A stretch of DNA of 64,000 bases from Corynebacterium qintianiae (GTDB taxonomy: Bacteria; Actinomycetota; Actinomycetes; Mycobacteriales; Mycobacteriaceae): NCBI RefSeq assembly GCF_011038645.2, contig NZ_CP064955.1, positions 372,001-436,000 on the forward strand. The letters run 5' to 3'. Both the position numbers and the translations under genes were made by a program. The notes beneath the pieces were generated by a model. That model was given only the letters and a program-made list of their open reading frames with translations. It was not told the DNA's origin and searched no databases. Positions 16,080 to 25,073 of this stretch are shown here, one piece after another (positions within the stretch are counted from its first letter, which is position 1; every line of letters begins with the position of its first letter).

Positions 16080-17636
16080 GTGCGCGTGGCCGCTGTCTGG
16101 TTTCCGGACTGGCCCGTGCAGGCGGCGCGCCTCGACGCGGAGGACGAGCTGTCCGAACCGATCGCGGTTGTGGCGCAGCACCGCGTGAAGGTGTGCTCGC
16201 GGGCGGCGCGCGGCCGCGGTGTGCGGCGCGGGATGAAAGTCCGCCACGCCCAGGCGCTGGTGCCGGAGCTGACGGTAGTCGACGACAATCCCGACCGCGA
16301 CGGACGGATGTTTGCCGCGCTGGCGGGCAGTTTCGACGACGTCGCCTCCTCGGTGGAGGTCCTGCGCCCGGGGCTTGTGGTGGTGGATCTCGCGGCCGCG
16401 GGAAAATTCCACGGCAGCGAGGCCAGAGCGACGGAGATGCTTATCGACGCTGCTGCGCGCCGCGGTATCGACGCACTTGCAGGGGTGGCCGACGAGATTG
16501 CCACCGCGGTGATAGCCACCCGTTCGTCCGCGGTCGTCCCGCCGGGCGGTTCGGCCGAGTTTCTCGCGGCACAGCCTCTGCGAATGCTGCTTGCGGAGGT
16601 GTCCCTGGCCGCCGACCCGGAGTCGGTCAAGGCGCTCGGCCAGCTGGGGCTGTCTACGTTGGGTGATATCGCGGCGGTGCCGGCGACGGCGATGTCCACG
16701 CGCTTCGGCGAGCGCGGAACCCACATCCACCGGATCGCCCGGGCGGCCCCCGACCGGCGGGTGGCCCCGGATCTGCCGGTGGTGGACTTGGCGGTGGCCG
16801 TGACGCCGGAGGACCCGATCGAGCGGGTGGACGCGGCGGCGTTCGCGGCGCGCGCCCTGGCGGCGAGTCTGCACGAGCGGCTCAAGGCGGCCGGGAGGGT
16901 GTGCCTGCGCCTGAAGGTCACGGCCGAGCTGGGCAACGGCGAGCGAGTAGAGCGCGTGTGGCGCACGCGGGAGGCGCTGACGGAGTCGGCGACGGCGGAC
17001 CGGGTGCGCTGGCAGCTCGACGGCTGGCTCACCGGCGGCGGAGCCGGTGAGATCACTTCGCTGATACTGGAGCCGCTCGAGGTGGCGGAGCCGGAAATGG
17101 TGGGTGAGCTGTGGACGGACGGCACCACTACGGATGAGGCGCGGCGCGTGGTCGAGCGGGTGCAGTCTCAACTGGGCATTGATGCGGTACTCCAACCCCG
17201 GCTCGTGGGTGGGCGCGGTGTGGCCGAGCGCGTGGAGCTCGTCCCCTACGGGGAGAGCAGGAAGGAACCCGCACCGGCGCCGTGGCCGGGGGCGATCCCG
17301 CCACCGCTGCCGGCGCGCCTCGGCGGCGGGATCGACCACCCGGCGTCGAAAGTTCAGCTGATCGACGCAGGCGCGAAACACGTCGGAGTCACCGCCGAAG
17401 TCCTCCTCACCTCTGCCCCCTACGCCCTGGGGTGGGGCAGAAAACGCTACCTGGTCACGGGTTGGGCCGGCCCCTGGCCTGTGGACGAGGGCTGGTGGGG
17501 CACGGTGTCCACCAGCGTGTACACCAGGGTGGCGCGACTGCAGGTGGTGGGCACGCGCGAGAACGGCGGCGAACCGTGCGGGTGGCTGCTGGTGTGGTCC
17601 CGGCAGCGCTGGCGGGTGGAGGCCATCTACGGCTAG
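16080..17636 (+). CDS. imuB: ImuB, Y-family polymerase-like mutasome adaptor
   Basis: A 518-residue protein with the Y-family DNA polymerase fold. It starts RVAAVWFPDWPVQAARL, where an active polymerase would have the first catalytic Asp (DMDAFF-like). At the palm site it has VVVDLAAAGKFHG instead of the catalytic S-x-DE motif, so it is predicted to be catalytically dead, as established for mycobacterial ImuB. That protein acts as a hub linking ImuA', DnaE2 and the beta clamp. It has an RVARLQVVGTRENGG segment near the C-terminus. GTG at 16080 comes directly after the imuA' stop. Confidence 0.88.
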   Translation: MRVAAVWFPDWPVQAARLDAEDELSEPIAVVAQHRVKVCSRAARGRGVRRGMKVRHAQALVPELTVVDDNPDRDGRMFAALAGSFDDVASSVEVLRPGLVVVDLAAAGKFHGSEARATEMLIDAAARRGIDALAGVADEIATAVIATRSSAVVPPGGSAEFLAAQPLRMLLAEVSLAADPESVKALGQLGLSTLGDIAAVPATAMSTRFGERGTHIHRIARAAPDRRVAPDLPVVDLAVAVTPEDPIERVDAAAFAARALAASLHERLKAAGRVCLRLKVTAELGNGERVERVWRTREALTESATADRVRWQLDGWLTGGGAGEITSLILEPLEVAEPEMVGELWTDGTTTDEARRVVERVQSQLGIDAVLQPRLVGGRGVAERVELVPYGESRKEPAPAPWPGAIPPPLPARLGGGIDHPASKVQLIDAGAKHVGVTAEVLLTSAPYALGWGRKRYLVTGWAGPWPVDEGWWGTVSTSVYTRVARLQVVGTRENGGEPCGWLLVWSRQRWRVEAIYG

Positions 17637-17645
17637 GGGGCGAGC

Positions 17646-18215
17646 CTAGGATTTGGAGATGTCGATGACGAGGCGCGTCGGGTCGTCGAGAAGCTGAACC
17701 GAGTAGGGCAGCGCGGCGCGCAGGCCCACCACGATTTGGGTGCGCCCGTCATAGGTGCCGGCGTTGACGAGGTCCACAACGTTGGACGAACTGGTGGAGA
17801 TGTCGATCGGGGTCTCCTCCGCCCCGTTGACGGTGCCGTCGATCTTCACGTTGAGGTGGGCGTTGCCCGTTATCGTGATGGGCTTGCCCGTGGTTTCCTG
17901 CATGGGGGAGGCGACGTAGTCGACGAACCAGCCGGGTGTGCCCGTGCCATCGAGCTCGATAACCAGGCGGTCGAAACCGCTGTGGCTTTCCATGGTGATC
18001 CCGCTGACAGTGAGGTGCGCCGGTGCGTCGGGGCGCTGCGTCTTGGGGGACTGGTCCATGGCGTGCTGCACCCCGCCGACCTTGGCGGTGACGGTATCCC
18101 CGGAGTAGCCGGCCGAGCACGCGGACACTGCCGCCGCGGCGACGCACGCCGCAGCCACTGCACCTATTCCCCGAAAACGTCTAGCCGACAAAGACATATC
18201 TGACACCGTAACCAT
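17646..18215 (-). CDS. AMIN-like domain lipoprotein
   Basis: A 189-residue exported lipoprotein. After a short N-terminus the signal segment GIGAVAAACVAAAAVSAC ends in a lipobox with the lipidated cysteine near residue 33. The mature part has the AMIN-like pattern HSGFDRLVIELDG, PGWFVDYV, TQIVVGLRAALPYSVQLLDD and ends RLVIDISKS. Such domains bind cell-wall or envelope partners; no enzyme activity is expected. A TAGAAT box (18226-18231, minus strand) lies 10 nt before the ATG at 18215; an in-frame ATG at 18197 is an alternative start. Its stop is 10 nt from the convergent imuB stop. Confidence 0.75.
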   Translation of the reverse strand: MVTVSDMSLSARRFRGIGAVAAACVAAAAVSACSAGYSGDTVTAKVGGVQHAMDQSPKTQRPDAPAHLTVSGITMESHSGFDRLVIELDGTGTPGWFVDYVASPMQETTGKPITITGNAHLNVKIDGTVNGAEETPIDISTSSSNVVDLVNAGTYDGRTQIVVGLRAALPYSVQLLDDPTRLVIDISKS

Positions 18216-18288
18216 TCCGGCCGGGATTCTAAAATTTATTCACCCTCTCCCCGAAAAAGGTTACAAAACTGTTGCGTAAATGAGCGGG

Positions 18289-18294
18289 TAAGGT
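18289..18294 (+). promoter_or_regulatory. -10 box for sucrase/ferredoxin-like gene
   Basis: TAAGGT lies 8 nt before the ATG at 18303, suggesting a leaderless or nearly leaderless transcript, although GGGGAG in between could serve as a ribosome binding site. Confidence 0.35.
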
Positions 18295-18302
18295 GGGGAG
18301 CC

Positions 18303-19223
18303 ATGAGTGCCAGCGGAGACGACATCTTCTGTTCGGATGTGGAAGTGGAGCCTCTGCCGGGAACAGCGAAGCAGGGCGATGTCTACGTGCTGTTTGAGTG
18401 GCCGGGCCCCTGGAGCCACGACGTGCTCGACGGCGGCACCCTCGGGGAGGAGCTCTCGGCCGAGATCAAGGCACACCTGAAGAAGTTCGGCGCATCGCTG
18501 CAGCTCATCCGCCACCCCACGCGCGAGGGACGGCGCATTGATGACCACCACCTCTACATCGTCCACACACGCATCGGCCTGACCGAGGTCAAGCACGTGG
18601 AGGGGCCGGAGGCGATCCTGCAACTCGACCTGTCAGGGCCGGGAAAGAACCATGCGATGGCGCGCCCGACCCCGCTAGTTCTCGTGTGCACGCACGGCAA
18701 ACGCGACCGGTGCTGCGCCGTCAAGGGGCGTCCCCTGGTGAGCGAGCTAGAAAAGATCTACCCGTTCAACCGGGGCAGCGATGTGGTGTGGGAAACCTCG
18801 CACATCAAGGGCCACCGCTTCGCCGCCACGTTGCTGCTCATGCCGTGGGGCTACAGCTTCGGGCGGATGAACCTGGAGGCGACGGAGGCGATGATCGCCG
18901 ACGCGATGCGCGGGCAGTACTTCGTGCCCGGCAACCGGGGCCGCGGCACATTCTCACCCGTTGCGCAGGCCGCGGAGGTCGGGGTGGCCGCCCACCTCGC
19001 CGCAGAGGGAACGCGCATCAGCTACGGCCAGCTCGAGGTCGTGGGCGAGGACGTCAGCGGCGAAAAAGCGCTGGTAACGCTAATCGACGCCTCCACCAGC
19101 GCGACCTTCGAAGCGACCATGCGCCGTAGCGCGGTCTCCGGTGTCCTCTCCTCCTGCGGCGAGGAACCGAAGGAGGGCGCTGTGTGGGGCGTCGATAAGC
19201 TCGAGCGAACTAGCGGCGCATGA
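18303..19223 (+). CDS. Sucrase/ferredoxin-like family protein
   Basis: A 306-residue protein of the Suc_Fer-like family with a thioredoxin-like ferredoxin fold. The metal-site region LVLVCTHGKRDRCCAVKGRP gives cysteines near residues 134 and 141-142. The following ETSHIKGHRFAATLLLMPWG is a family hallmark supplying the conserved histidines. The N-terminal half contains YVLFEWPGPWSHDVLDGG. A [2Fe-2S] cluster is likely, but the reaction is not known. Its last 14 nt overlap the convergent metI gene. Confidence 0.8.
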   Translation: MSASGDDIFCSDVEVEPLPGTAKQGDVYVLFEWPGPWSHDVLDGGTLGEELSAEIKAHLKKFGASLQLIRHPTREGRRIDDHHLYIVHTRIGLTEVKHVEGPEAILQLDLSGPGKNHAMARPTPLVLVCTHGKRDRCCAVKGRPLVSELEKIYPFNRGSDVVWETSHIKGHRFAATLLLMPWGYSFGRMNLEATEAMIADAMRGQYFVPGNRGRGTFSPVAQAAEVGVAAHLAAEGTRISYGQLEVVGEDVSGEKALVTLIDASTSATFEATMRRSAVSGVLSSCGEEPKEGAVWGVDKLERTSGA

Positions 19224-19893
19224 CCTTCTTGGACAGCCAGTTGCCCAGGAACTGGGCGAGCTGGACCATGACCACGATGACGATCACAGCCGCGAAGGTC
19301 ACGGCGGGCTCGAACTGGCGGTAGCCGTACACGATGGCGAAGTCGCCCAGCCCGCCGCCGCCGATGTAGCCGGCCATGGCGGACATGTCGATCACGGCGA
19401 TGAAGATGAAGGTGTAGCCGAGGATCAGCGGGCCGAGCGCCTCCGGCAGGATCACCGTCCGAATGATGCGCCACGGGCCGGCGCCCATTGAGCGCGCTGC
19501 CTCGATCATCCCGGGGTCGATGGAGACCAGGTTCTGCTCCACGATGCGGGCGACGGTGAAGGTTGCCGCCACGCACATGACGAAGGTCGCCGCGCCGCGC
19601 CCGATTGTCGTTCCCACCACCTGCAACGTGATGGGGTAGAGCATCGCGATCATGATGATGAAGGGAATCGGCCGGAAGAAGTTCACCAACACGTTGATGA
19701 GCCAGTAAACGGGCCTATTCTGCAGGATCGCGCCGGGGCGGGTGGTGTAGAGGAATACACCGAGGACGAGGCCGAAGAAGCCGCCCACGACCATGGTGAT
19801 GGCGACCATGTACAGGGTGTCGCCGATGGCCTCGACAAACGTTGGGCCGAGGCGCTCCCAGTTGGGCTGGGCGAGGATTAGCTGGTTGCTCAT
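19210..19893 (-). CDS. metI: Methionine ABC transporter permease
   Basis: A 227-residue integral membrane protein. It shows the MetI hallmarks FRPIPFIIMIAMLYP and the EAA loop MIEAARSMGAGPWRIIRTV, and ends VQLAQFLGNWLSKKVMRR. Five or six membrane helices are visible. It is the last gene of a metQ-metQ-metN-metI block read leftward, starting in an ATGA overlap with metN. It moves methionine across the membrane. Confidence 0.95.
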   Translation of the reverse strand: MSNQLILAQPNWERLGPTFVEAIGDTLYMVAITMVVGGFFGLVLGVFLYTTRPGAILQNRPVYWLINVLVNFFRPIPFIIMIAMLYPITLQVVGTTIGRGAATFVMCVAATFTVARIVEQNLVSIDPGMIEAARSMGAGPWRIIRTVILPEALGPLILGYTFIFIAVIDMSAMAGYIGGGGLGDFAIVYGYRQFEPAVTFAAVIVIVVMVQLAQFLGNWLSKKVMRR

Positions 19894-20918
19894 CGGACGA
19901 TCTCCTCAATGTCGGTGGTGCGCTTAAGCGTGGCCAGGAACTGGCTGATCGCGGCGTCGTCACCCGTCAAGCGCACGGTCATCTTGCCGAAGGAGTGGCT
20001 TTGCAGGGTGGTCACGCCGCCGTGCACCGGCTGCACATTCACCCCGGCCGCGCGGGCGGATTCCACGGCGCCGAAGAATTCTGAGTTCTCGCTGAGGTCC
20101 ACGGTAAACAGACGTCCCGGCTGTGCGAGCAGGTCGCGGGCCTCGACCTCGTCGGGCGTGTTGCGCAGCGAAGTGGACACGAAGCGCTGCGCGACCTGCG
20201 TGCGCGGGTTGGAGAACACCTCGTAGACCGAGCCGTACTCGACAACCTTCCCGCCCTCCATCACGGCGACCTTGTCGGCGATGGAGCGGACGACCTCCAT
20301 CTCGTGGGTGATCACCACGATGGTGATGCCCAGCTCCTCGTTGACGCGGCGCAGTACAGCGAGGACCTCGCGGGTGGTTTCCGGGTCGAGGGCGGAGGTG
20401 GCTTCGTCGGCAAGCAGGAGAGAGGGGTTGGTGGCCAGCGCGCGGGCGATGCCGACGCGCTGCTTCTGGCCGCCCGAGAGCTGCTCTGGGTAGTTCGAAC
20501 CGCGATCGGACAGGCCGACGAATTCGAGCAGCTCAGCCACGCGGCGCTTGCGCTCGGCGGCCGGCATCCCGGCCAAAGTGAGCGGGTATTCGATGTTGCC
20601 CGCAGCGGTGCGCGAGTTGAACAGGTTGAACTGCTGGAAGATCATGCCGACGTTGCGGCGGATACCGCGCAGCTCGCGCTCTTTCATGCCGACGACGTTG
20701 GTGCCGTCGAGAAGCAGCTCACCACCGGTTGCGGTGTCGAGGCCGTTGATCAGGCGCACAAGCGTCGACTTGCCGGCACCCGAGTACCCGATGACGCCGA
20801 GGATCTCACCGGGCTGCACGGTCAGGGTGACGCCGTCGACGGCGGTCACTGCCCGCTTACCCGTGGTGAACACTTTGGACACGTCCCGGAACTCAACCCG
20901 GGTGCCGGTGGAAGACAC
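19890..20918 (-). CDS. metN: Methionine ABC transporter ATP-binding protein
   Basis: A 342-residue ATPase with Walker A GYSGAGKST near residue 44, the Q-loop MIFQQFNLFNSRT, signature LSGGQKQR, and Walker B SLLLADEATSALD. The C-terminal 75 residues form a NIL domain (HSFGKMTVRLTG), which binds methionine and inhibits transport when the cell is replete in the MetN family. It starts at the base where the preceding metQ stops, so the genes are translationally coupled. Confidence 0.96.
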   Translation of the reverse strand: MSSTGTRVEFRDVSKVFTTGKRAVTAVDGVTLTVQPGEILGVIGYSGAGKSTLVRLINGLDTATGGELLLDGTNVVGMKERELRGIRRNVGMIFQQFNLFNSRTAAGNIEYPLTLAGMPAAERKRRVAELLEFVGLSDRGSNYPEQLSGGQKQRVGIARALATNPSLLLADEATSALDPETTREVLAVLRRVNEELGITIVVITHEMEVVRSIADKVAVMEGGKVVEYGSVYEVFSNPRTQVAQRFVSTSLRNTPDEVEARDLLAQPGRLFTVDLSENSEFFGAVESARAAGVNVQPVHGGVTTLQSHSFGKMTVRLTGDDAAISQFLATLKRTTDIEEIVR

Positions 20919-21805
20919 TACTTGTACTCCTCCACCAGACCGTCGAGGATCTCGTTGAGCTCCTCCTTGTCACGCTTGACCTGGACGGCGGTTCCGCCGG
21001 AATCCTGGTTCAGGGCCTCGGTGACTTCGTCGGAGTGCCAGACCTCGACGAGCTTGGCGTAGGTCTCGTTGTCCAGCTGGTCGCCCTTGACCGTGAACAC
21101 GTTGATGTAAGGCTCAGCCAGCTCGGAATTCGGGTCGTCGGCGGCGACGGAGGACGCCGGGTCGATGCCCGCGCGGGACAACCAGTTGTTGTTGATCACC
21201 GCGGGTCGGCCCTCGTTGTAGGCGGACGGGGTCTGCGCGGCGTCGACCGCGACGACGGAGACCTTTGAGGCGGACTCGTCGATGTCAGCCGGGGTCGGGG
21301 TGAGCTTCGGCGCACCCTCCTTGAGGGTGACCAGCCCGGCCTGGACGAGCACGTTGATGGCGCGGCCCTGGTTGGACGGGTCGTTCGGCACCGCGACTTC
21401 CTCTCCCTCAATGCCGTCGAGGGAGTCGTGGTCCTTCCAGTAGAGGCCGAGGATGTTGATCTCACCGGAGCCGATGATGCGCAGGTCCTTGCCGGCGGAG
21501 GCGTTGTACTGCGCCTGGTAGTTGATGGTCTGGAACTTGGAGATCTCGATTTGGTCCTCGTCGAGGGCCGGGTTGACCGGCGGATACTCGGTGAAGCGGA
21601 CGATGTCGAGGTCGATACCCTCCTCCTCGGCCTTCTTCTCGAAGGCGGTCCAGGCCTGCTGGTCCGCGTCGGTGGTTCCGATCTTCACGGTGACCTTGCC
21701 GTCGCCTGATGCGTTGCTGGAGTTGGTCTCGCTACCGCAGGCCACCAGGCTGGTGGCGGCGATGGCGGTGGCGGCGATGGCGGCCGCGAAACGCTTGAGC
21801 TGCAT
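20918..21805 (-). CDS. metQ: Methionine-binding lipoprotein MetQ (copy next to metN)
   Basis: A 295-residue NlpA/MetQ family lipoprotein with a signal peptide ending in lipobox SLVAC (Cys23). Family landmarks are VKIGTTDADQQAWTAFEK, RFTEYPPVNPALDEDQIEIS, and YWKDHDSLDGIEGEEVAVPN followed by DPSNQGRAINVLVQAGL. It is the first of two adjacent paralogues and directly precedes metN. It delivers methionine, or its derivatives, to MetI/MetN. Confidence 0.93.
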   Translation of the reverse strand: MQLKRFAAAIAATAIAATSLVACGSETNSSNASGDGKVTVKIGTTDADQQAWTAFEKKAEEEGIDLDIVRFTEYPPVNPALDEDQIEISKFQTINYQAQYNASAGKDLRIIGSGEINILGLYWKDHDSLDGIEGEEVAVPNDPSNQGRAINVLVQAGLVTLKEGAPKLTPTPADIDESASKVSVVAVDAAQTPSAYNEGRPAVINNNWLSRAGIDPASSVAADDPNSELAEPYINVFTVKGDQLDNETYAKLVEVWHSDEVTEALNQDSGGTAVQVKRDKEELNEILDGLVEEYK

Positions 21806-21828
21806 GGTGTGTCCTTATGTTTCGGGTG

Positions 21829-22725
21829 CTACTTGGACTCGAGGTTGTCCAGAATCTCGTTGAGCTCCGCTTTATCGCGCTTGACCGGAACGGAGGTGCC
21901 CTTCGAGTCCTGGGCGACGGCCTCGGTGACCTTCGGGTCGTGCCAGATCTCGACGAGCTTGTTCAGCGTCTCGTTGTCGATGTCACCCTCGCGCGCGGCG
22001 AAGACGTTGATGTAGGGCTCGGCCTCTTCGGAGTTCGGGTCGTCCTGGAAGACGGCCAGGCTCGGCTCGATCCCGGCGCGGTCGAGCCAGGTGTTGTTGA
22101 TGATGGCCGGCCGGCCCTCGTTGTAGGCGGACGGCGTCTGCGCGGCGTCGACAGGAACGACGGTGACCTTGGAGGCTGCCTTGTCAATGTCGGCCGGGGT
22201 GGGGGCCAGCGAGTCCTCCACGCCGTCCTTCAGCGTGACCAGGCCCGCCTGGACGAGCACGTTGATGGCGCGGCCCTGGTTCGACGGGTCGTTGGGGACA
22301 GCCACCTCTTCGCCCTCGATGCCGTTGAGGGAGTCGTGGTCCTTCCAGAACAGAGCCAGCGGCACAATCTCGGTTGAACCGACGATGCGCAGGTCGTTGC
22401 CGGAGTTCTTGTTGTACTCGGCGAGGTACTTGATGTGCTGGAATTTGTTCACGTCCAGCTCACCCTGGGCGAGAGCCTCGTTGACGGGCGCGTAGTCGGA
22501 GAACTGCACGATGTCTAGGGTGATGCCCTGCTCGGCGGCGAGGTCGCCGAAGACGGACCACGCCTGCTGGTCTGCGTCGGTCGTGCCGATCTTGATGACG
22601 GTTTCACCGTTTTCTCCCGTGGTGCCCGGGGCGGCGGTGTCGGCGGAATCGTTGCCGCAGGCAACCAGGCTGGTGGCAGCGATGCCGGCGGCGGCGATGG
22701 TGGCGAGCACGCGGTTGAGGCGCAT
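21829..22725 (-). CDS. Second MetQ paralogue, substrate-binding lipoprotein
   Basis: A 298-residue paralogue of the adjacent MetQ, with the same lipobox (SLVACG) and the same core landmarks, including EGEEVAVPNDPSNQGRAINV. The 23-nt gap between the two genes and their near-identical core point to a tandem duplication. Sequence differences lie mainly in the segment around EYNKNSGNDLRIVGSTEIVP, so the two may differ in ligand (for example L- and D-methionine or methionine sulfoxide). ATG at 22725 follows AAGGAGACC and is preferred over a start 17 codons upstream. Confidence 0.9.
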   Translation of the reverse strand: MRLNRVLATIAAAGIAATSLVACGNDSADTAAPGTTGENGETVIKIGTTDADQQAWSVFGDLAAEQGITLDIVQFSDYAPVNEALAQGELDVNKFQHIKYLAEYNKNSGNDLRIVGSTEIVPLALFWKDHDSLNGIEGEEVAVPNDPSNQGRAINVLVQAGLVTLKDGVEDSLAPTPADIDKAASKVTVVPVDAAQTPSAYNEGRPAIINNTWLDRAGIEPSLAVFQDDPNSEEAEPYINVFAAREGDIDNETLNKLVEIWHDPKVTEAVAQDSKGTSVPVKRDKAELNEILDNLESK

Positions 22726-22780
22726 GAGGTCTCCTTGTGCGTTGAGGGAATGTATGTCGAGGGTTGAATCTATCACCCGC

Positions 22781-22796
22781 CATACCGCTTAGTCTA
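22781..22796. promoter_or_regulatory. Candidate McbR site upstream of metQ genes
   Basis: On the minus strand the sequence reads TAGAC-TAAGCG-GTATG. The left arm and the first two bases of the right arm match the McbR operator TAGAC-N6-GTCTA. It lies 56 nt before the ATG of the first MetQ gene, in a promoter position. Confidence 0.5.
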
Positions 22797-22863
22797 TTTT
22801 TTGGTGCAGGAGCTTACTGAGCGGTCTGTTTTCGGGCCCGTCGCGTCATTGCCTCCGAAGTTC

Positions 22864-22869
22864 TATACT
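22864..22869 (+). promoter_or_regulatory. -10 box of lutABC
   Basis: TATACT is a strong -10 match 42 nt before the lutA start codon, giving a leader of about 35 nt that contains the ribosome binding site GGAGA. No clear -35 or operator was found. Confidence 0.5.
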
Positions 22870-22911
22870 GGCCTCCATTCGAAGCTCTCCTTTCCTCCAC
22901 ATGGAGACCAC

Positions 22912-23667
22912 ATGAAAATAGCGCTTTTCGCCACATGCATCGTGGATGCGATGTTTCCCCGCGTGGCCATCGCAACCACCAAAATTCTCGAACGCCTCGG
23001 CCACGAGGTCGTTTTCCCCCAAAACCAGGTGTGCTGCGGGCAGATGCACATCAACAGCGGTTACTTGGCCGACGCCCTCCCCGTGGTGCGCAACCATGTC
23101 ACTGCGTTCGAGGGTTCCGACTACATCGTCGCACCCTCCGGCTCGTGTGTCGCTTCGGTAAAGCACCAGCAGCCACTCGTCGCCCGCAAGGGCGGCGACA
23201 GCGGTTTGGAGGAGGCAGCCAACCACGTGGGGGACCGTACCTACGAGCTGTCGCAGTTCTTGGTTGACGTCCTCGGCGTCAGCGACGCCGCCGAGCTCGG
23301 TTCCTACTTCCCCCACCGCGTCACATACCATCCCTCCTGCCACGGAAAACGCATGCTCCGCCTGGGGGAGCGCCCCATCAACCTGGTCCGCACCGTCGAA
23401 GGCATCGACTTGCGCAAGCTTCCCGACGCCGACGAGTGCTGCGGTTTCGGGGGGACGTTCTCCTTCAAGAATCCCGCTGTTTCAGGGGCCATGGCGGCCG
23501 CGAAAATCGAGAACATTGAAGAATCCGGAGCCGATATCTGCACCGCCGGGGACGCCTCCTGCCTGCTGCATATTGACGGAGCGATGATGAAGCGGGGCGT
23601 CGATAAGCGCACCTTGCATTTTGCCGAGATTCTCGCATCAACGAAGGAGCAGCCATGGTCAATCTAG
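22912..23667 (+). CDS. lutA: LutA, lactate utilisation (Fe-S)-binding protein
   Basis: A 251-residue cytosolic protein with two cysteine-rich CCG domains: QVCCGQMHINSGY at about residues 38-50 and DECCGFGGTFSFKN near residue 180, matching the LutA/GlpC family. LutABC oxidises L-lactate to pyruvate in Bacillus and relatives. ATG at 22912 follows GGAGACC; the conserved start MKIALFATCIVD supports it. The gene overlaps lutB by 13 nt. Confidence 0.92.
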   Translation: MKIALFATCIVDAMFPRVAIATTKILERLGHEVVFPQNQVCCGQMHINSGYLADALPVVRNHVTAFEGSDYIVAPSGSCVASVKHQQPLVARKGGDSGLEEAANHVGDRTYELSQFLVDVLGVSDAAELGSYFPHRVTYHPSCHGKRMLRLGERPINLVRTVEGIDLRKLPDADECCGFGGTFSFKNPAVSGAMAAAKIENIEESGADICTAGDASCLLHIDGAMMKRGVDKRTLHFAEILASTKEQPWSI

Positions 23668-25073
23668 GGATCCCCTCCTACGGCGAGGGAAACATCAACC
23701 TGGAACAGCCGTTTCCGCTCTCAGCGAGAGAACAGATGCGCAACACCCAGATGCGCGAGAATATCGGGCGCGCGACGCGCTCGATTCGCCGCAAGCGTGC
23801 GAACGTCGTTGAGGAGCTGCCGGACTGGGAGGAGCTGCGCTCAACGGGCTCCGCGGTGAAAGAGCGTGTCATGGCGCACCTGCCGGAGCTGCTGGAGCAG
23901 TTCGAGCGGGAGTTCACCAAGCGCGGGGGTGTCGTGCACTGGGCGCGCGATGCCGCCGAAGCCAACTCGATCGTCGAAGGCCTGGTCCGGGGAACAGGCG
24001 AGTCAGAAGTGCTCAAGGTCAAGTCAATGGCCACCCAGGAGATCGGGCTCAACGAGCACCTGGAGTCGGTGGGCATCAGCGCGATCGAGACCGACTTGGC
24101 GGAGCTGATTGTGCAGCTCGGCAACGACAAGCCCTCACACATTCTCGTCCCCGCAATCCACCGCAACCGCAGGGAGGTGCGGGACATCTTCGCGGGCCAC
24201 ATGCCGGGCCCGCTCACGGATGAGCCGAATGTTCTTGCAAACGCCGCGCGCGACTACCTGCGCGAGAAGTTCCTCTCCGCGAAGGTCGCGATTTCGGGGG
24301 CCAACTTCGGCGTGGCGGAGACCGGCACGCTCGCGGTGGTCGAGTCCGAGGGCAATGGCCGGATGTGTCTGACCATGCCGGAGACGCTGATCACTGTGAT
24401 GGGGATTGAGAAGCTTGTACCCTCCTTCGACGACCTCGAGGCCTTCTTCCAGCTGCTCCCGCGTTCGTCTACCGGCGAGCGAATGAACCCGTACACATCC
24501 CTGTGGTCTGGCGTACACGAGGGAGACGGCCCGCAGAACGTGCACCTCGTGCTGCTGGACAATGGCCGCTCGGCGGTTCTGTCGGACCCGGAGGGCCGCT
24601 CCGCGCTGCACTGCATCCGTTGCTCGGCGTGTTTGAACGTCTGCCCGGTGTTCGAGCACACCGGTGGCCACGCCTACGGTTCCGTCTACCCGGGGCCGAT
24701 CGGTGCTATCCTGTCGCCGCAGCTCACGGGCATTGAATCCGAGGCGAACTCCACCCTGCCCTTCGCCTCTACGCTGTGCGGCGCGTGCTACGACGTGTGC
24801 CCCGTCAAGATCAACATCCCCGAGATCCTCGTGCACCTGCGTGCGGAGTCCGTCGAAAAGGTGGAGAAACCGGGCCAGATGTCGGTGGCAATGGACGCGA
24901 CGTCGCGGATTATGCGCTCCGGACGGGTGATGGCGCTGCTGGAGCGGGCCCTGCCCCTTGCGCGCTTCCGCATTAAGTGGCTCCCGGGTTTGTTCGGCGG
25001 ATGGACGCAGGAGCGCATCATCCCCGCCCCGCCGAAGCAGTCGTTCCGCCACTGGTTTAAGGAGAACCGATGA
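23655..25073 (+). CDS. lutB: LutB, iron-sulfur lactate utilisation protein
   Basis: A 472-residue protein with an N-terminal LutB domain (residues about 60-290, including GANFGVAETGTLAVVESEG) and two ferredoxin-type clusters, CIRCSACLNVCPVFEHTGG near residue 320 and CGACYDVCPVKI near residue 375. These match LutB, which carries two [4Fe-4S] clusters. ATG at 23655 lies inside the end of lutA, 5 nt after AAGGAGC. The stop overlaps lutC by 4 nt. Confidence 0.93.
   Translation: MVNLGIPSYGEGNINLEQPFPLSAREQMRNTQMRENIGRATRSIRRKRANVVEELPDWEELRSTGSAVKERVMAHLPELLEQFEREFTKRGGVVHWARDAAEANSIVEGLVRGTGESEVLKVKSMATQEIGLNEHLESVGISAIETDLAELIVQLGNDKPSHILVPAIHRNRREVRDIFAGHMPGPLTDEPNVLANAARDYLREKFLSAKVAISGANFGVAETGTLAVVESEGNGRMCLTMPETLITVMGIEKLVPSFDDLEAFFQLLPRSSTGERMNPYTSLWSGVHEGDGPQNVHLVLLDNGRSAVLSDPEGRSALHCIRCSACLNVCPVFEHTGGHAYGSVYPGPIGAILSPQLTGIESEANSTLPFASTLCGACYDVCPVKINIPEILVHLRAESVEKVEKPGQMSVAMDATSRIMRSGRVMALLERALPLARFRIKWLPGLFGGWTQERIIPAPPKQSFRHWFKENR

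Noticed and set aside
16029-17381. Minus-strand open frame opposite imuB
   Set aside because: Arg/His-rich shadow frame with no recognisable domain; imuB on the plus strand has clear family motifs.
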